Assembly (NCBI GenBank): GCA_009829735.1
Contig: CM020620.1
Span: 11,157,420-11,221,419, forward strand
DNA: 64,000 bases
Direction of reading: 5' to 3'
DNA from: Pyropia yezoensis
Taxonomy: Eukaryota > Rhodophyta > Bangiophyceae > Bangiales > Bangiaceae
The position numbers were made by a program, and so were the translations under genes. The first letter of the stretch is position 1, and every line of letters starts with the position of its first letter. Shown here piece by piece: positions 21,047-32,530 of this stretch. The notes below the pieces were generated by a model. The model worked only from the letters and a program-made list of their open reading frames with translations, had not been told where the DNA came from and searched no databases.

Positions 21047-21316
21047 TTGCGTCGAAGGTGGCGTTCCCACACCGATGTGGCCATTTTTGGGAGAAGCACC
21101 ATATATGGATGAGGTCAGCTTCCCTCTGTTCCTTTTGTGGCCTCTTTGTAGCCTGCAGGCTGGGACGTGATGAGAAAACGACAGCGAAAACAGCAGCGAG
21201 GGGTGGACGTATGCTGGCGGAGCAGCGGCCACCTGATGGTGTGACCACCGCCCTAGGGTTATGGTGCTTTTCCCAAAAATGGCCACCTCGGTGTGGGAAC
21301 GCAACCTTCGATGCAA
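21047..21316. mobile_element. MITE with about 55-bp terminal inverted repeats
   Basis: The left end (21047-21103) has TCGAAGGTGGCGTTCCCACA, CCGATGTGGCCATTTTTGGG and AGAAGCACCAT. The right end (21260-21316) is its near-perfect reverse complement, ending GGTGTGGGAACGCAACCTTCGA. The roughly 150-bp centre encodes nothing. Size and structure fit a non-autonomous DNA transposon (MITE). The palindrome continues into the flanks (TTGCG/TGCAA), so the exact ends and target duplication are uncertain. Confidence 0.85.
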
Positions 21317-21955
21317 ACAGCAACAGTACCTGGCCCACTTGATCGCGGGACTGGTCCACATTACGTGCAGCCAATAGTAGGGCACGGAGCGCGCAGATCG
21401 CACCGGCCACAGGCTGAGATGCATATACCTCCAGAGAATGTGACGGTTGGGCACGTCATTTGGGCCATCTGCCGACGCATGCTTAGCAATCAAATCAGCA
21501 CACGTTGCAAGACAAGCCTCGTGATTACATTGACCAATCGCATGCTCGACACGTTTTCGCAGGTTGCCGGAAGCGTCCGCAACCAGCACTCGCAGGCCGC
21601 AACCCGGACTGGAAGACCCGGCCTGGTTTCACGGAACGACTTGGGTCCGCCTCTGAGATTCAAACGGCCAATAACCATGAAGGCCTGAGGGGGTCGTGAG
21701 GCCACATAGTAAACAACCCGAGGCCCGCATTAGCCCACCAGACTGGAACCACCTCGCCCATTTCACCGGTCCACACCAACCCACGGCAGCCTGTGACACG
21801 GTTTGCGCAGTGGTCCCCGGAAGCTCGCAAACTGGCCATCGCCGAGCACGTGACCCCCACAACCAGCACTACTTATCAACACAATCGAGCTCCCCGAAAG
21901 TCTGGCGGACGTGTGACACGCCTGGAAGACCAGCCAGGGGCGGTGTCGAGGTCCC
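21317..21955. other. Balanced-composition spacer, no recognised gene
   Basis: The base composition is closer to 55-60% GC than the surroundings. No frame longer than about 130 codons and no known motif was seen. Confidence 0.35.
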
Positions 21956-22056
21956 GTCAAAGGTTGCATTCCACACCGATGTGGCCATTTTTTGGAAAAG
22001 CACCATACGTCTCGAAGGATAGGCTATCGTGCTTTTCTATAAAATACTCGGACAAG
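21956..22056. mobile_element. Internally deleted copy of the same MITE
   Basis: GTCAAAGGTTGCATTCCACA, CCGATGTGGCCATTTTTTGG and AAAAGCACCATA repeat the MITE end with a few changes. A diverged inverted partner, ATCGTGCTTTTCTATAAAAT, follows at about 22026-22045. The interior is almost entirely gone. Confidence 0.65.
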
Positions 22057-22760
22057 AACGTGCGGCGTTTGCGGTGTCTGTTCAGACACTGTTCCATTGG
22101 CCTGGGCGGGGGTGGTCCGGACACTACGTCGGACTGAGGCAAAACGTTCCAGCCACCAGGCCCGGGAATTCCAATCATCTCGTTTGCCTCACGTGGAAAA
22201 GCTCGCGATTTGTATCTCCTCGCCGGACGTGTCACCCGCTGGCCCGAAAAGAAGGCCTCTCCGTTGCTCCTGGTGGGCCACTCTGTGACCCACTTATTCG
22301 CTGAAAAAACCTCCGCACCGCGCCGGGTGGCCCTCTAGAATGGGGTGCAAACGCCGCACGATACGATTCCCCAGGTCGGCTTCCGGCCGATCCATCTGCT
22401 AACTGAGGCACTGGGGGCGCCCCTGCCCCCAATTGGCAGGAACGCCGCAGCCGCAGACACCAGCCAGGCCTGAAATGGGCTCGGAACGCGGCAGCCTCCA
22501 GACCGCGTCAGGGAGCTTTCGACGCTGCTCTCCAGAAGTTGGTTTTTCATGGCGGCCTGCCATTGGACGAGCACACAATTAAGACCGGACTGCTGATCTC
22601 AGCGTGTGCACCTGTCTGGCACGCCGGCACTCTCTTCGGGAGCACGAGTTGTGGTCAACCGACACGAGTCGGGAACTCCGGGGAAGGGCAGCGACTCGTA
22701 CGTCATGTGTGCAAAAGCGCGCAAAGACGCTGTCGGTGGGTCGCGGCGGAAGCCCCTGGT
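22057..22760. other. Spacer, no recognised gene
   Basis: Moderate-GC sequence without identifiable genes. From about 22758 it changes abruptly into C- and G-homopolymer-rich DNA. Confidence 0.35.
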
Positions 22761-22829
22761 CCCCCCCCCCCCCTTCTCTTCCTGCCTTCTTGCGGTCCCG
22801 CCCCCCTCCGCCCAACCTCCCCGGCGGCG

Positions 22830-23460
22830 GCGGCGGCGCACCGGGCGCACGCGGCGGCGCTGTCGCGGGATGGCAAGATGCGGCGGGCGGAGCGGCACCT
22901 CCGCGAGGCGCTGCGGCTGCTGGGCGCGGCGCCGGGCGGTGGCGGGCTGGGGGTGGGGGGTGGTGGTTGGGGGGGGGGGGGCGGGGGGGGATGCCGGCGG
23001 CGGCGGTGGGGGTGGCGGCGGTGGCCGCGGTGGCGGCCCGGGGGGGCGCGGCAAGGGCGGCGGCGGGTGGGGGGCGCACGACGCGACCGCCGCGGACGCC
23101 GCGGCGGCCGGCGGCAGTGGTGGGGGCGGCGACGGCGGCGGCGGTGGGGGTGGGGGCGGTGGTGCGGCCGCGGGGGTGGTGGCGGCCAAGGGGGGGGGGC
23201 CGCCCCCGCCGGGCGGCGGCGGCGTGCCGGGCCGGTCGGCGGCCATGGCGGTGGCGACGGGGGAGACGCTGCTGGACCTGGGGGTGGTGCTCGACTGCCA
23301 GCGGTGGCTGGCCGAGGCGGCCGCCGCGTACGGCGACGCGATCCGCGCGTTTGAGGGCACGGGCGGTGGGGGGGGGGGAGGGGGGGGGGGGGGGGGGAGG
23401 GGGGGGGTGGGGGGGTGTGGGGGGGGGGACGCCCGTGTCGCAGCTGCGAGGCACAACCTA
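22830..23460 (+). CDS. Possible TPR-like Ala/Gly-rich coding region
   Basis: Plus-strand frames show helix pairs like those of tetratricopeptide repeats, split by G-runs and in two frames. They are RAERHLREALRLLGAAPG (about 22890-22940), TGETLLDLGVVLDCQRWLAE followed by AAAAYGDAIRAFEG (about 23255-23358), and DARVAAARHNLEV (about 23430-23465). Such helices usually act as protein-interaction scaffolds. The poly-Gly spacers come from G homopolymers up to about 25 bases. Frame breaks, absence of a start, and composition make this tentative. Confidence 0.3.
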
Positions 23461-23465
23461 GAGGT

Positions 23466-23687
23466 ACGGACGCGGACGAGGCGGGACCGTGGGGGGGGGG
23501 ATGCGGTGGGAGGGTGGCGGCGGGATGCGGTGGGGGGGGAGGGAGGGAGAGCACTGTGGGGAGGGAGAGAGGGGGGGGGTAGGGGGGGAGCAGCGGTGCC
23601 ACGCCGCCGTCGCCGGCATCCCCGTTATCGTCGGCGCCCGCGAGCGGGGATAGCGGCCGGTGGGGAGGGCGGAGGGGAGGGCGAAGA

Positions 23688-23735
<48 letters not shown>

Positions 23736-24594
23736 GCCGCCGCCGTCCGCGGGCGGCGCCGGGTGACCCACCAGACCAGCGAGCACCCCCCAACGCTGCC
23801 GCGACAGCCCACTGACCACCGAGCTCCCTGATGTTGCGTGTCTCTGTCCTTTGTTGGGTGCGCCCGCCGGCCGTCCCGTCGCGCTGTGGACTGCCCCCCC
23901 CCCTTCCCCCCCCCCCCCTCCCCGTGGGCGGCACCCCCACAGCTCAACCGCCAAAAGCAGACCATCACGGCGCACATCCACGGCGCCGACGCGCCCGGCC
24001 GGTGGCGCCACGTCCGGGACGCGGGGTCGGCGCGCGTCGCGTCGGGCCTCGCGTCGTGCACGTCCCTGCCCGTTGCCCGCCGCGGGGCGGCGGCGGCTGG
24101 CGGCGGCGGCGGCGGCGGGGGGGCGGGGGGGGGGGGGCACGGCCGCCGCGGCCGCGCCGGCCTCGGCGGTGGCGGTGGTGGCCGGGGGGGGTCCTCGTCG
24201 TCGGCGGCGGCCAAGGCGGCCGCCGCCGCGGCCGGTGGTGGTGGCCGTGGCCGTGGGGGGGGGGGGGGGGGGGCGTCCGCGGCGGCCGCGGCGGTGGCGG
24301 CGGCGGCGGCGGCAGCGGCAGCGGCGGCCGAGGCAGAGGCCGCGGCGGCGGCAGCGGCGGCGGCGGTGGCCGCGGCAACGGGCCGGGGGGGTGGTAATGG
24401 CGGCGGCGGCGGCGGTGGTGACGGGGGTGGTGGCGGTGGGGGGGGGGGGAGCACCGCTTGGCGGGCCCCGACGGCCGGTCAGTGCCGGCCGTGGCGGCCG
24501 CCGCCGCCGACGCCGCCCCGCGGCCGTGGCGGCGGCTCACCGACGGCCGCCCCGACGCGGGGAAGGGGGGCGACGCGGCGGCGGCAGCTGACCA

Positions 24595-24634
<40 letters not shown>

Positions 24635-26740
24635 AGCGCCGGCGGGCCGGCCGACGGGCGTGGCCGCCGCCGCAGCAGCAGCACCGGCGGCGGCGGCGGC
24701 GGCGGCGGCGGTGGAGGGGGGGGGGGGCGCCGCAGCGACAGTGGCGGACGGCGGAGCGACAGTGGCGGGCGGCGGAGCGACAGTGGCGGGCGGCGGAGGG
24801 ATAGTGGCGGGCGGCGGAGCGATAGTGGCGGACGGTGGAACGATAGTGGCGGGCGGCGGAGCGATAGTGACGGGTGGCGGCAGGGTGGTGGCGGCGGCGG
24901 CCGCCCCAGCGCGGACGGGGACAACTGACGCGGGGGTGGGGGCGGCGCGCCCGCCGCTGCCGCCGCTGCCGCTGCCGCTGTCGAGTGGGGCGCTGCCGCG
25001 CCGTCGGCGGCGCCCGCCGACGGCACGGCCGCGAGGGCAGGGCCGGCGGGGGCAGACGGCGGCGCCGTCACCCCCCCCGCCGCGGCCTCCCCGCCACGGC
25101 GGTCGGCGGCGTCCCCCTTGCCCGGGGGGGCGGCGGTAGGGGCCGCCGCCGCTGCCGCCGCGAGCGCCGGCAGCGGCAGCAGCCCGGCCGGGGGGGCCCC
25201 GCCGGACCGCGGGGGCGGCCACTTTGCGCCCTCGCGGGCGGCCGCTTTGCGCCCCCGCGGGCGGCCGCGCGTACATTGGCCGCCGCCGCCCCCGCCGCCG
25301 CGGGGCGGCCGCGCACGCCGCCGCCGCCGCTGACGGCGGCGCCGCCGGGGGGGGGTGGGGGTGGCGGCGGGACAGGCGCCCCCGCCGGCGGCGGCGGCGG
25401 CACGGACACCCCCCCCCACCCCCCACCCCCCCCCCCCCACCACCGCCGCCGCCGCCGCCGCCGCCCCCCCCCTCGTCGACGGAGACGGCGGGGGCGCCCC
25501 CCCCCTCGCCGCCGCCCCCATCGGGCGCCGCCCGCTGGTGGCTGCACCCCCACCCGCCGTGGGCGCCGCGGACCACCTCTGCGGGCGGCGAGCCCCGCGG
25601 CGGTGGGGGTGGGGCTGGGGGTGGCGGAGGCGGTGGGGGCGCGGGGGGGGGCGCCGGCCGTGGCGGGGGCGGGGGGGGGGTGGGGGGGGGGGGCGGTCCG
25701 TGTTCAACCGCCTCTTGACGCGCCGGTCCACGGGCAGCCGCCACGGCCAGGCGGCGGCGGCGGCGGCGGCAGAGGGGGGTGCGGCGGCTGGCGCAGACGC
25801 GGCAGCCGCGGCGGCGGCGGCGGCTGCCGCGGCGGCGACAGCGGCCGCCGCGGCGGCGGCGACCGACGGCGGGCCGGCGCCCTCGCGCACGGGGAATTCC
25901 TCCCCCCACCCCCCTCGCCATCCATTAGGCGACGGTCCCCCCGCCCACGGGGAACCCCCCTCGTCACCCGCGACCTCTTCACCGCGTGGCTCACCGGCCG
26001 CCGAGCTTCGCCTGACCATTTCTGCATCTGCGGGTGCTTGACGCTGCCGCTGCCGCCGCCGCTGCCGCAGGGGATCGTGGTGTGGGTGGATGGGACTATG
26101 GCAACGGGCTGGCCAGCGGCAGCGGCGGCGGCGGCTGCGGTAATTCGGGCAGTGGAGACGGCGCTGGCCGCGTTGATGCGGGCGACACCAGCGCCCCCCC
26201 CCAGCCTGATGACCGATGCTGCCGCCGCCACCTCCGCATCCACCGCCATTGCCGGTTGCCTGCTGCCGCTGCCGCTGCTGCTGCCGCTGCCTGCGCGGCG
26301 CCCCTGCGGCTGCGGGAACCGCTGTCGCTGCTGCTGCCTCTGCCCGTTGCCGCCGTGTGCTTGGAGAGTCACACCGGCCGAGAAGCAGCCGCTTCGGGGC
26401 CGGCCGAGTGTGGCCGCCGCGTATCGGCGGTGGCGCGCGCCGCGTGCGCGTCGTGGGGTGCGGGGTGGTGGCCTGGGCGCGCGCGCCGCACTCCGCCTCC
26501 TCCTCGCCCTTCCTGTTTGGTATGCAGTCTATGCGGGAGGGCATGGGGGTGCTTGACGCCACTGCCGCGGCCACGGCGGCCGCTTGTACGTCGCCTGGTC
26601 TGGGCGGCGGCGGCGGCGGCGGTGACGCTGAGCCACGAGGACCTCGCCACGCGTGGATGTCGCTATGGGGAGAGGCGAGAGTGGTCACGGCGTTTGTCAG
26701 TTAAAACATTCATAGGACCTTTTGGTGCGCGGTGACGACG
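23466..26740. other. Extreme G/C low-complexity region
   Basis: Dominated by G- and C-homopolymers and GGC/GCC triplet runs, giving long open frames of poly-Gly, poly-Ala, poly-Pro and poly-Arg on both strands. A few non-repetitive coding-like islands exist on plus, for example LNRQKQTITAHIHGADAPGR at about 23942-24001, possibly linked to the TPR-like region upstream. I cannot define a gene. Strong G-quadruplex potential on both strands. Confidence 0.6.
24725..24890. repeat. 21-bp repeat encoding RRSDSGG units
   Basis: About eight copies of a 21-bp unit (CGGAGCGACAGTGGCGGGCG) with point changes. One plus frame reads (RRSDSGG)n, another reads (GGGATVA)n. It follows a 9-bp GGCCGCGAC array at about 24598-24635. 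Confidence 0.85.
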
Positions 26741-26769
26741 ATGACAACGGTGTTTTTCGGCCAAGAGTT

Positions 26770-27795
26770 TTATTCGAGAAGGACCATCATGTTGCGCGCT
26801 ACAACCCGAAATTGGCCACGAATTTGACGCTTGGTCAGACGAGCGAGCGCGTGGGCCATCAGAGTTCTTGGCCTCTCTAAGTACAGTGCGTTTGCATACA
26901 CCAAGTCGCGCACATGGACCTTCAAGTCATTAAAAACCCCCTCGATCGGCTGTAGGTTGGGGCTGTACGGAGGCAGCCTGATGTGGTAAATACCACTTGC
27001 TGTCATAAATGCGTCCCCGTCAGCGTCGTGAATACCGGCGTTATCGTACAACAAGACGCACGCCGGGGGCTGCGCATCCCACGGCAGGCCGGGTATGTAA
27101 TGTCCCATCTTCTTGTTCAAATACTGTAAAAATAACCGCCAGTCAACAGCGGTCTGCGCCCTCCCCAGCACCACCGTTTGGGACCACAAAACACCTTCGG
27201 TCAGAGACACGCCCATCATCGTGCTTGTCCGCGGGACCGTGCGCGGATCCTTGTCCAGGAGCACGCACGGTGAACGACTGTCCGACCGCCCGTAACGGCG
27301 GAAAACGTCACTCCCATCGGTGTGTGTCTCATCGACCGAAACCACACAGCGCAAAAGAACCACGCTCATGGCCTCGACGTACATCTGCTGCGCCAAAAGG
27401 CTCCGCTCCTGGAATAACCGCTCTACGCGCTTGCGCGTGTACCCATTCGCCGTCAGGATGCGATGAATCGTAGAGGGGCTCACAAAGTCCGTCTGCAAGT
27501 CTGGGTAGTTAATGGCCAAAGCGACCAACAAGTCGGAATGCTCGCGTAGAAATGCGACCGGTTCCGCATCGACCAACGTCATAACAGCATGAACCAACTC
27601 CTCATTGCGCACGGCAGCGTCAGCATGCTTGTTGCGCAATTCCCCTTGCGGCCATACAGTGCCCGTTGCATCCACCAGCTGCCTCCACCGACGAAAGGAG
27701 TACTCGCTGCACCCGACGAGCGCCGCGGCGTCCGCCATCGAGTAGCCGTCATGAAGCAGCTTGAGGCCGAAAAGCCGCTTTTCCTCCGAAAACAT
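26770..27795 (-). CDS. DDE transposase, Tc1/mariner-IS630 superfamily (paralogue)
   Basis: 341 residues from ATG (MFSEEKRLFG) to stop. It aligns end to end with the transposase at 16588-17622. The helix-turn-helix part reads MADAAALVGCSEYSFRRWRQ. Catalytic residues are the Asp in CVVSVDETH, the Asp in LLYDNAGIHD, and the Glu in YSPNLQPIEGVFNDLK, again with 33 residues between the last two. Identity to the other copy is moderate, roughly half by eye, so these are two lineages and not a recent duplicate. The frame is intact. The flanks are of lower GC content than the neighbourhood. I could not find terminal inverted repeats. Confidence 0.9.
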   Translation of the reverse strand: MFSEEKRLFGLKLLHDGYSMADAAALVGCSEYSFRRWRQLVDATGTVWPQGELRNKHADAAVRNEELVHAVMTLVDAEPVAFLREHSDLLVALAINYPDLQTDFVSPSTIHRILTANGYTRKRVERLFQERSLLAQQMYVEAMSVVLLRCVVSVDETHTDGSDVFRRYGRSDSRSPCVLLDKDPRTVPRTSTMMGVSLTEGVLWSQTVVLGRAQTAVDWRLFLQYLNKKMGHYIPGLPWDAQPPACVLLYDNAGIHDADGDAFMTASGIYHIRLPPYSPNLQPIEGVFNDLKVHVRDLVYANALYLERPRTLMAHALARLTKRQIRGQFRVVARNMMVLLE

Positions 27796-28690
27796 CTTGA
27801 TGGTAGGAGCGCACGCAGCAATGGCGGAGCTTGAGCAGGTCGAGCTTGGTGCGGGTTAGAGTCAGGTGCCGCGAACTTGTCGGGGATGGGATGTTACGGG
27901 CCTTGAGGAAGGGGGGGGGGGGGGGGAATATTGATGGGCGTTGTGGCGCAGGTCGTTGACCAGAATGGAGCGAGATGCGGGTGAGGCGATGCAGAGACGG
28001 GCGACCGAGGCGTGTTGTGCCGTCGACAAATGGACCGACAATGGTGCCCATGCTCTATTCTTAATGCAGAAAGTTGAGGCAACAGCTGCGGGCGGCGGTG
28101 CACGTCCGGGGCTCCAGCCGCGCGTAATGGAGTTGATCGAATCTGTTCAGCATGTTGTCACTCAGTTATGTGCTGTCTGCGTACTGGCCGTCGACTTTCT
28201 TGGGTGACCAGGTCGTTTCACAGTGGTAAATTTCTCTCTTCATTTGTTCTACTTTTTGTCAGCCCAGTCAATCGGGGTTGTATTCTCACTATGGTCAGGG
28301 TGTTCTGAGTCTGTGCAGTCTTTGCACTTATTCGCCTTGGCCGTGGCGAGCGGCTAACCAGGTTCAGTGCACGCCGGGACCGTTTTTCGCGAGCCCTCGA
28401 CTGAGTCCGAAACGCGAATGATGCCTCGCTCCGGCATCCCGGTTGTCCCGGTTTGCCGTGCCGTCTGCACAATGATTTGGGACGTCTCCGCGACACGGTC
28501 AATCCAACCCCCAACTTGTGACCCGTCCGAGATCACCTCGCATCTCAATGGTCACCATCGTCCGTCCACCCTCGCTACGCCACACACCTCAATCCAGTTC
28601 CACCGCCCTCGACGCGCATCGTTCCGTCATCCTCCTGCAGCGTATTGCCCGTGCTACCTGCATGCAAGGGCACAATCGGTGCGGAACTCC
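27796..28690. other. Flank of transposase, no recognised gene
   Basis: Balanced sequence, including a G-run at about 27909-27925. No recognisable gene on either strand. Confidence 0.35.
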
Positions 28691-28696
28691 TGGCGA

Positions 28697-28784
28697 CGGT
28701 GGTCCTGCGGGCCGGCGGCGGTGGTCCTGCGGGCCGGCGGCGGTGGTCCTGCGGGCCAGCGGCGGTGGTCCTGCGGGCCGGCGG
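28697..28784. repeat. 22-bp tandem repeat, four copies
   Basis: CGGTGGTCCTGCGGGCCGGC plus GG begins at 28697, 28719, 28741 and 28763. One copy has an A for G change. Because 22 is not a multiple of three, the array shifts frame at each unit, arguing against coding. Confidence 0.9.
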
Positions 28785-29930
28785 CAGCGGAGGCCAGACC
28801 CGGCTGGTGGACGGGGCGTCTGCTGCCGCCGCCGTCGCCACGCTGTTGGCCATCATGACCTACGGCAGCGGCGCGGGCACGCTTTTTTGGGGCCCCGACG
28901 GGGTGGTTGCCACCCCGGGCGGCGGCGGCGCCGCCCCGCGGCAGCTGCCTGGGCGGCCGCTCCATTTCTCCCCTCAACCCAACGCCGCGGCGGCGGCGTT
29001 GCAGAGGGCGACGGTCGCCGGCCGATGGGGGCGCCGCCTTCCTAGCCGCGGAGTGCATGCTGGCGGCTGTTTCGTTGGCGCCGCCGTCGTGCGGTGGCCT
29101 CCGCCCTGGGAGCCGGGGGCGACGACAGTGGCGGCGACGGCGGCGAGAGGGGCGGCGACGGCGGCAATAGGGGCGGCGACGGAAAGGCCTTCCTCATTGC
29201 CGCGACGGGCGCCGCCGACAGCGGAGCCCCCGGTGGGGCGACTGGGCCGTGGGCGGTGGCCACGGCTGCCACTCGCGGGCGCGCACACGCGACACTGCAC
29301 CCTTCGTTCCATGACGCCGGCCCGCGCCCCCCCGCCCCCGTCGACCGGGGCCACCTCGCCGCCGCGGCGGTCGGCCCGTCACTCGCCGCGTGCGCCGGCG
29401 GGGGCCCTTGCCGCGGCGGCGAATATGGCCACCGCCCTGCGGCTGGAGCAGGCGTTTGCCGGCCCACAGCCCGTGCATGCAGACAGGGGCGCATGGGCGT
29501 GCTTCCCTCTGGCAATGCTCCCCGCGTACGCCTTAGGCCTCTTCAAGGCCTTTGCGTCCATCGCCGGGCCAGCGGCGCGGAGGCCGCAGCCGCGGGCGGC
29601 GGCGGAGATGCGGGTCGCCGCCCTCACGTCCCAGTTGTTGCCCCCGCCGGCCACTTTTGCCGCCCGCTGCTACACGCGAGTGTACGACGTCGGCTCCCCA
29701 CACCTCGCGGAGGGGGGTGGGCGCCCAGCGCCGCTTCCCCCCGCCGCAGCTGCACCTGCCGCTTCCCCCCGCCGCAGCTGCACCTGCCGCTCCCCGCTGC
29801 TGCACCTGCCGCTCCCCGCTGCTGCATCTGCCGCTCACCGCTGCGCCTGCAGCGGCAGACGGGCACCTGCCCCTCCACCCTGCGGCCGCACGGGCAGACG
29901 GGCGGCCGCCCCTGCGGCAGACGGCGCGGA
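28785..29930. other. Coding-looking plus-strand stretch of uncertain status
   Basis: The plus frame reads coherent segments, such as AAAVATLLAIMTYGSGAGTL (about 28822-28881) and MLPAYALGLFKAFASIAG followed by a basic helix and CYTRVYDVGSP (about 29516-29700). Neither start nor domain could be established. The frame runs on into the minisatellite. Confidence 0.25.
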
Positions 29931-32530
29931 CGCGGCGGCGGCGGCAGACGGGGCGGCGGCGGCGGCGGCAGACGGGGCGGCGGCGGCGGCGGCAGACGGG
30001 GCGGCGGCGGCGGCGGCAGACGGGGCGGCGGCGGCGGCGGCAGACGGGGCGGCGGCGGCGGCGGCAGACGGGGCGGCGGCGGCGGCGGCAGACGGGGCGG
30101 CGGCGGCGGCGGCAGACGGGGCGGCGGCGGCGGCGGCAGACGGGGCGGCGGCGGCGGCGGCAGACGGGGCGGCGGCGGCGGCGGCAGACGGGGCGGCGGC
30201 GGCGGCGGCAGACGGGGCGGCGGCGGCGGCGGCAGACGGGGCGGCGGCGGCGGCGGCAGACGGGGCGGCGGCGGCGGCGGCAGACGGGGCGGCGGCGGCG
30301 GCGGCAGACGGGGCGGCGGCGGCGGCGGCAGACGGGGCGGCGGCGGCAGACGGGGCGGCGGCGGTTGACGGGGCGGCGGCGGCAGACGGGGCGGCGGCGG
30401 CAGACGGGGCGGCGGCGGCGGCGGCAGACGGGGCGGCGGCGGCGGCGGCAGACGGGGCGGCGGCAGCAGACGGGGCGGCGGCGGCAGACGGGGCGGCGTC
30501 GGCAGACGGGGCGGCGGCGGCAGACGGGGCGGCGGCGGCAGACGGGGCGGCGGCGGGGCGGCAGACGGGGCGGCGGCGGCGGAGGCAGACGGGGCGGCGG
30601 CGGCAGACGGGGCGGCGGCGGCAGACGGGGCGGCGGCGGCAGACGGGGCGGTGGCGGTTGACGGGGCGGCGGCGGCGGCGGCAGACGGGGCGGTGGCGGT
30701 TGACGGGGCGGCGGCGGCGGCGGCAGACGGGGCGGCGGCGGTTGACGGGGCGGCGGGGCGGCGGCAGACGGGGCGGCGGCGGCGGGGGCGGCGGCGGCAG
30801 ACGGGGCGGCGGCGGCAGACGGGGCGGCGGCGGCGGCGGCAGACGGGGCCGGCGGCGGCAGACGGGGCGGCGGCGGCAGACGGGGCGGCGGCGGCGGCGG
30901 CAGACGGGGCGGCGGCGGCGGCGGCAGACGGGGCGGCGGCGGCGGCGGCAGACGGGGCGGCGGCGGCGGCGGCAGACGGGGCGGCGGCGGCGGCGGCAGA
31001 CGGGGCGGCGGCGGCGGCGGCAGACGGGGCGGCGGCGGCGGCGGCAGACGGGGCGGCGGCGGCGGCGGCAGACGGGGCGGCGGCGGCAGACGGGGCGGCG
31101 GCGGCAGACGGGGCGGCGGCGGCGGCGGCAGACGGGGCGGCGGCGGCGGCGGCAGACGGGGCGGCGGCGGCAGACGGGGCGGCGGCGGCGGCAGACGGGG
31201 CGGCGGCGGCGGCGGCAGACGGGGCGGCGGCGGCGGCAGACGGGGCGGCGGCGGCAGACGGGCGGCGCGGCAGACGGGGCGGCGGCGGCGGCGGCAGACG
31301 GGGCGGCGGCGGCGGCGGCAGACGGGGCGGCGGCGGCGGCGGCAGACGGGGCGGCGGCGGCGGCGGCAGACGGGGCGGCGGCGGCGGCGGCAGACGGGGC
31401 GGCGGCGGCGGCGGCAGACGGGGCGGCGGCGGCGGCGGCAGACGGGGCGGCGGCGGCGGCGGCAGACGGGGCGGCGGCGGCGGCGGCAGACGGGGCGGCG
31501 GCGGCGGCGGCAGACGGGGCGGCGGCGGCGGCGGCAGACGGGGCGGCGGCGGCGGCGGCAGACGGGGCGGCGGCGGCGGCGGCAGACGGGGCGGCGGCGG
31601 CGGCGGCAGACGGGGCGGCGGCGGCGGCGGCAGACGGGGCGGCGGCGGCGGCGGCAGACGGGGCGGCGGGGCAGACGGGGCGGCGGCGGCGGCGGCAGAC
31701 GGGGCGGCGGCGGGCGGCGGCAGACGGGGCGGCGGCGGCGGCGGCAGACGGGGCGGCGGCGGCGGCGGCAGACGGGGCGGCGGCGGCGGCGGCAGACGGG
31801 GCGGCGGCGGCGGCGGCAGACGGGGCGGCGGCGGCGGCGGCAGACGGGGCGGCGGCGGCGGCGGCAGACGGGGCGGCGGCGGCGGCGGCAGACGGGGCGG
31901 CGGCGGCGGCAGACGGGGCGGCGGCGGCGGCAGACGGGGCGGCGGCGGCGGCGGCAGACGGGGCGGCGGCGGCGGCGGCAGACGGGGCGGCGGCGGGGAC
32001 GGGGCCGGCGGCGGCAGACGGGGCGGCGGCGGCGGCAGACGGGGCGGTGGCGGTTGACGGGGCGGCGGCGGCGGCGGCAGACGGGGCGGTGGCGGTTGAC
32101 GGGGCGGCGGCGGCGGCGGCAGACGGGGCGGTGGCGGTTGACGGGGCGGCGGCGGCGGCGGCAGACGGGGCGGCGGCGGCAGACGGGGCGGCGGCGGCAG
32201 ACGGGGCGGCGGCGGCAGACGGGGGCGGCGGCGGGCGGGCGGCGGCGGCAGACGGGGCGGCGGCGGCAGACGGGGCGGCGGCGGCGGCGGCAGACGGGGC
32301 GGCGGCGGCAGACGGGGCGGCGGCGGCGGCGGCAGACGGGGCGGCGGCGGCAGACGGGGCGGCGGCGGCAGACGGGGCGGCGGCGGTTGACGGGGCGGCG
32401 GCGGCAGACGGGGCGGCTGCGGCAGACGGGGCGCCGGCGGCGGCGGCAGACGGGGCGGCGGCGGCAGACGGGGCGGCGGCGGCAGACGGGGCGGCGGCGG
32501 CGGCGGCAGACGGGGCGGCGGCGGCAGACG
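29931..32530. repeat. 2.6-kb GGC/GCAGACGG minisatellite
   Basis: More than 120 copies of GCAGACGGGGCGGCGGCGGC-type units, mostly 21 bp and often 15 bp. Variants carry GGTTGACGG, especially at about 30360-30760 and 32040-32150. Nearly all units are multiples of three, so all frames stay open over long distances. Plus frames read (A)nDG, GGGGRR or RRRRQTG. Minus frames read PSAAAAA, RRRRPVC or PPPPRLP. A few indels (near 30550, 30760, 31260, 31670, 32230) switch frame. It probably expands and contracts by slippage. Confidence 0.95.

Noticed and set aside
21047-21316. MITE mobilised by the nearby DDE transposases
   Set aside because: No matching inverted ends were found around 16.0-17.7 kb or 26.7-28.0 kb.
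23965-26688. 907-codon minus-strand Pro/Arg-rich frame
   Set aside because: It is pure low-complexity sequence without any domain; it arises from G/C triplet runs.
29425-29700. Resemblance to the helical and gelsolin-like part of Sec24 (LPAYALGLFKAF ... CYTRVYDV)
   Set aside because: Only a short stretch fits; the expected neighbouring Sec24 motifs were not found upstream or downstream.
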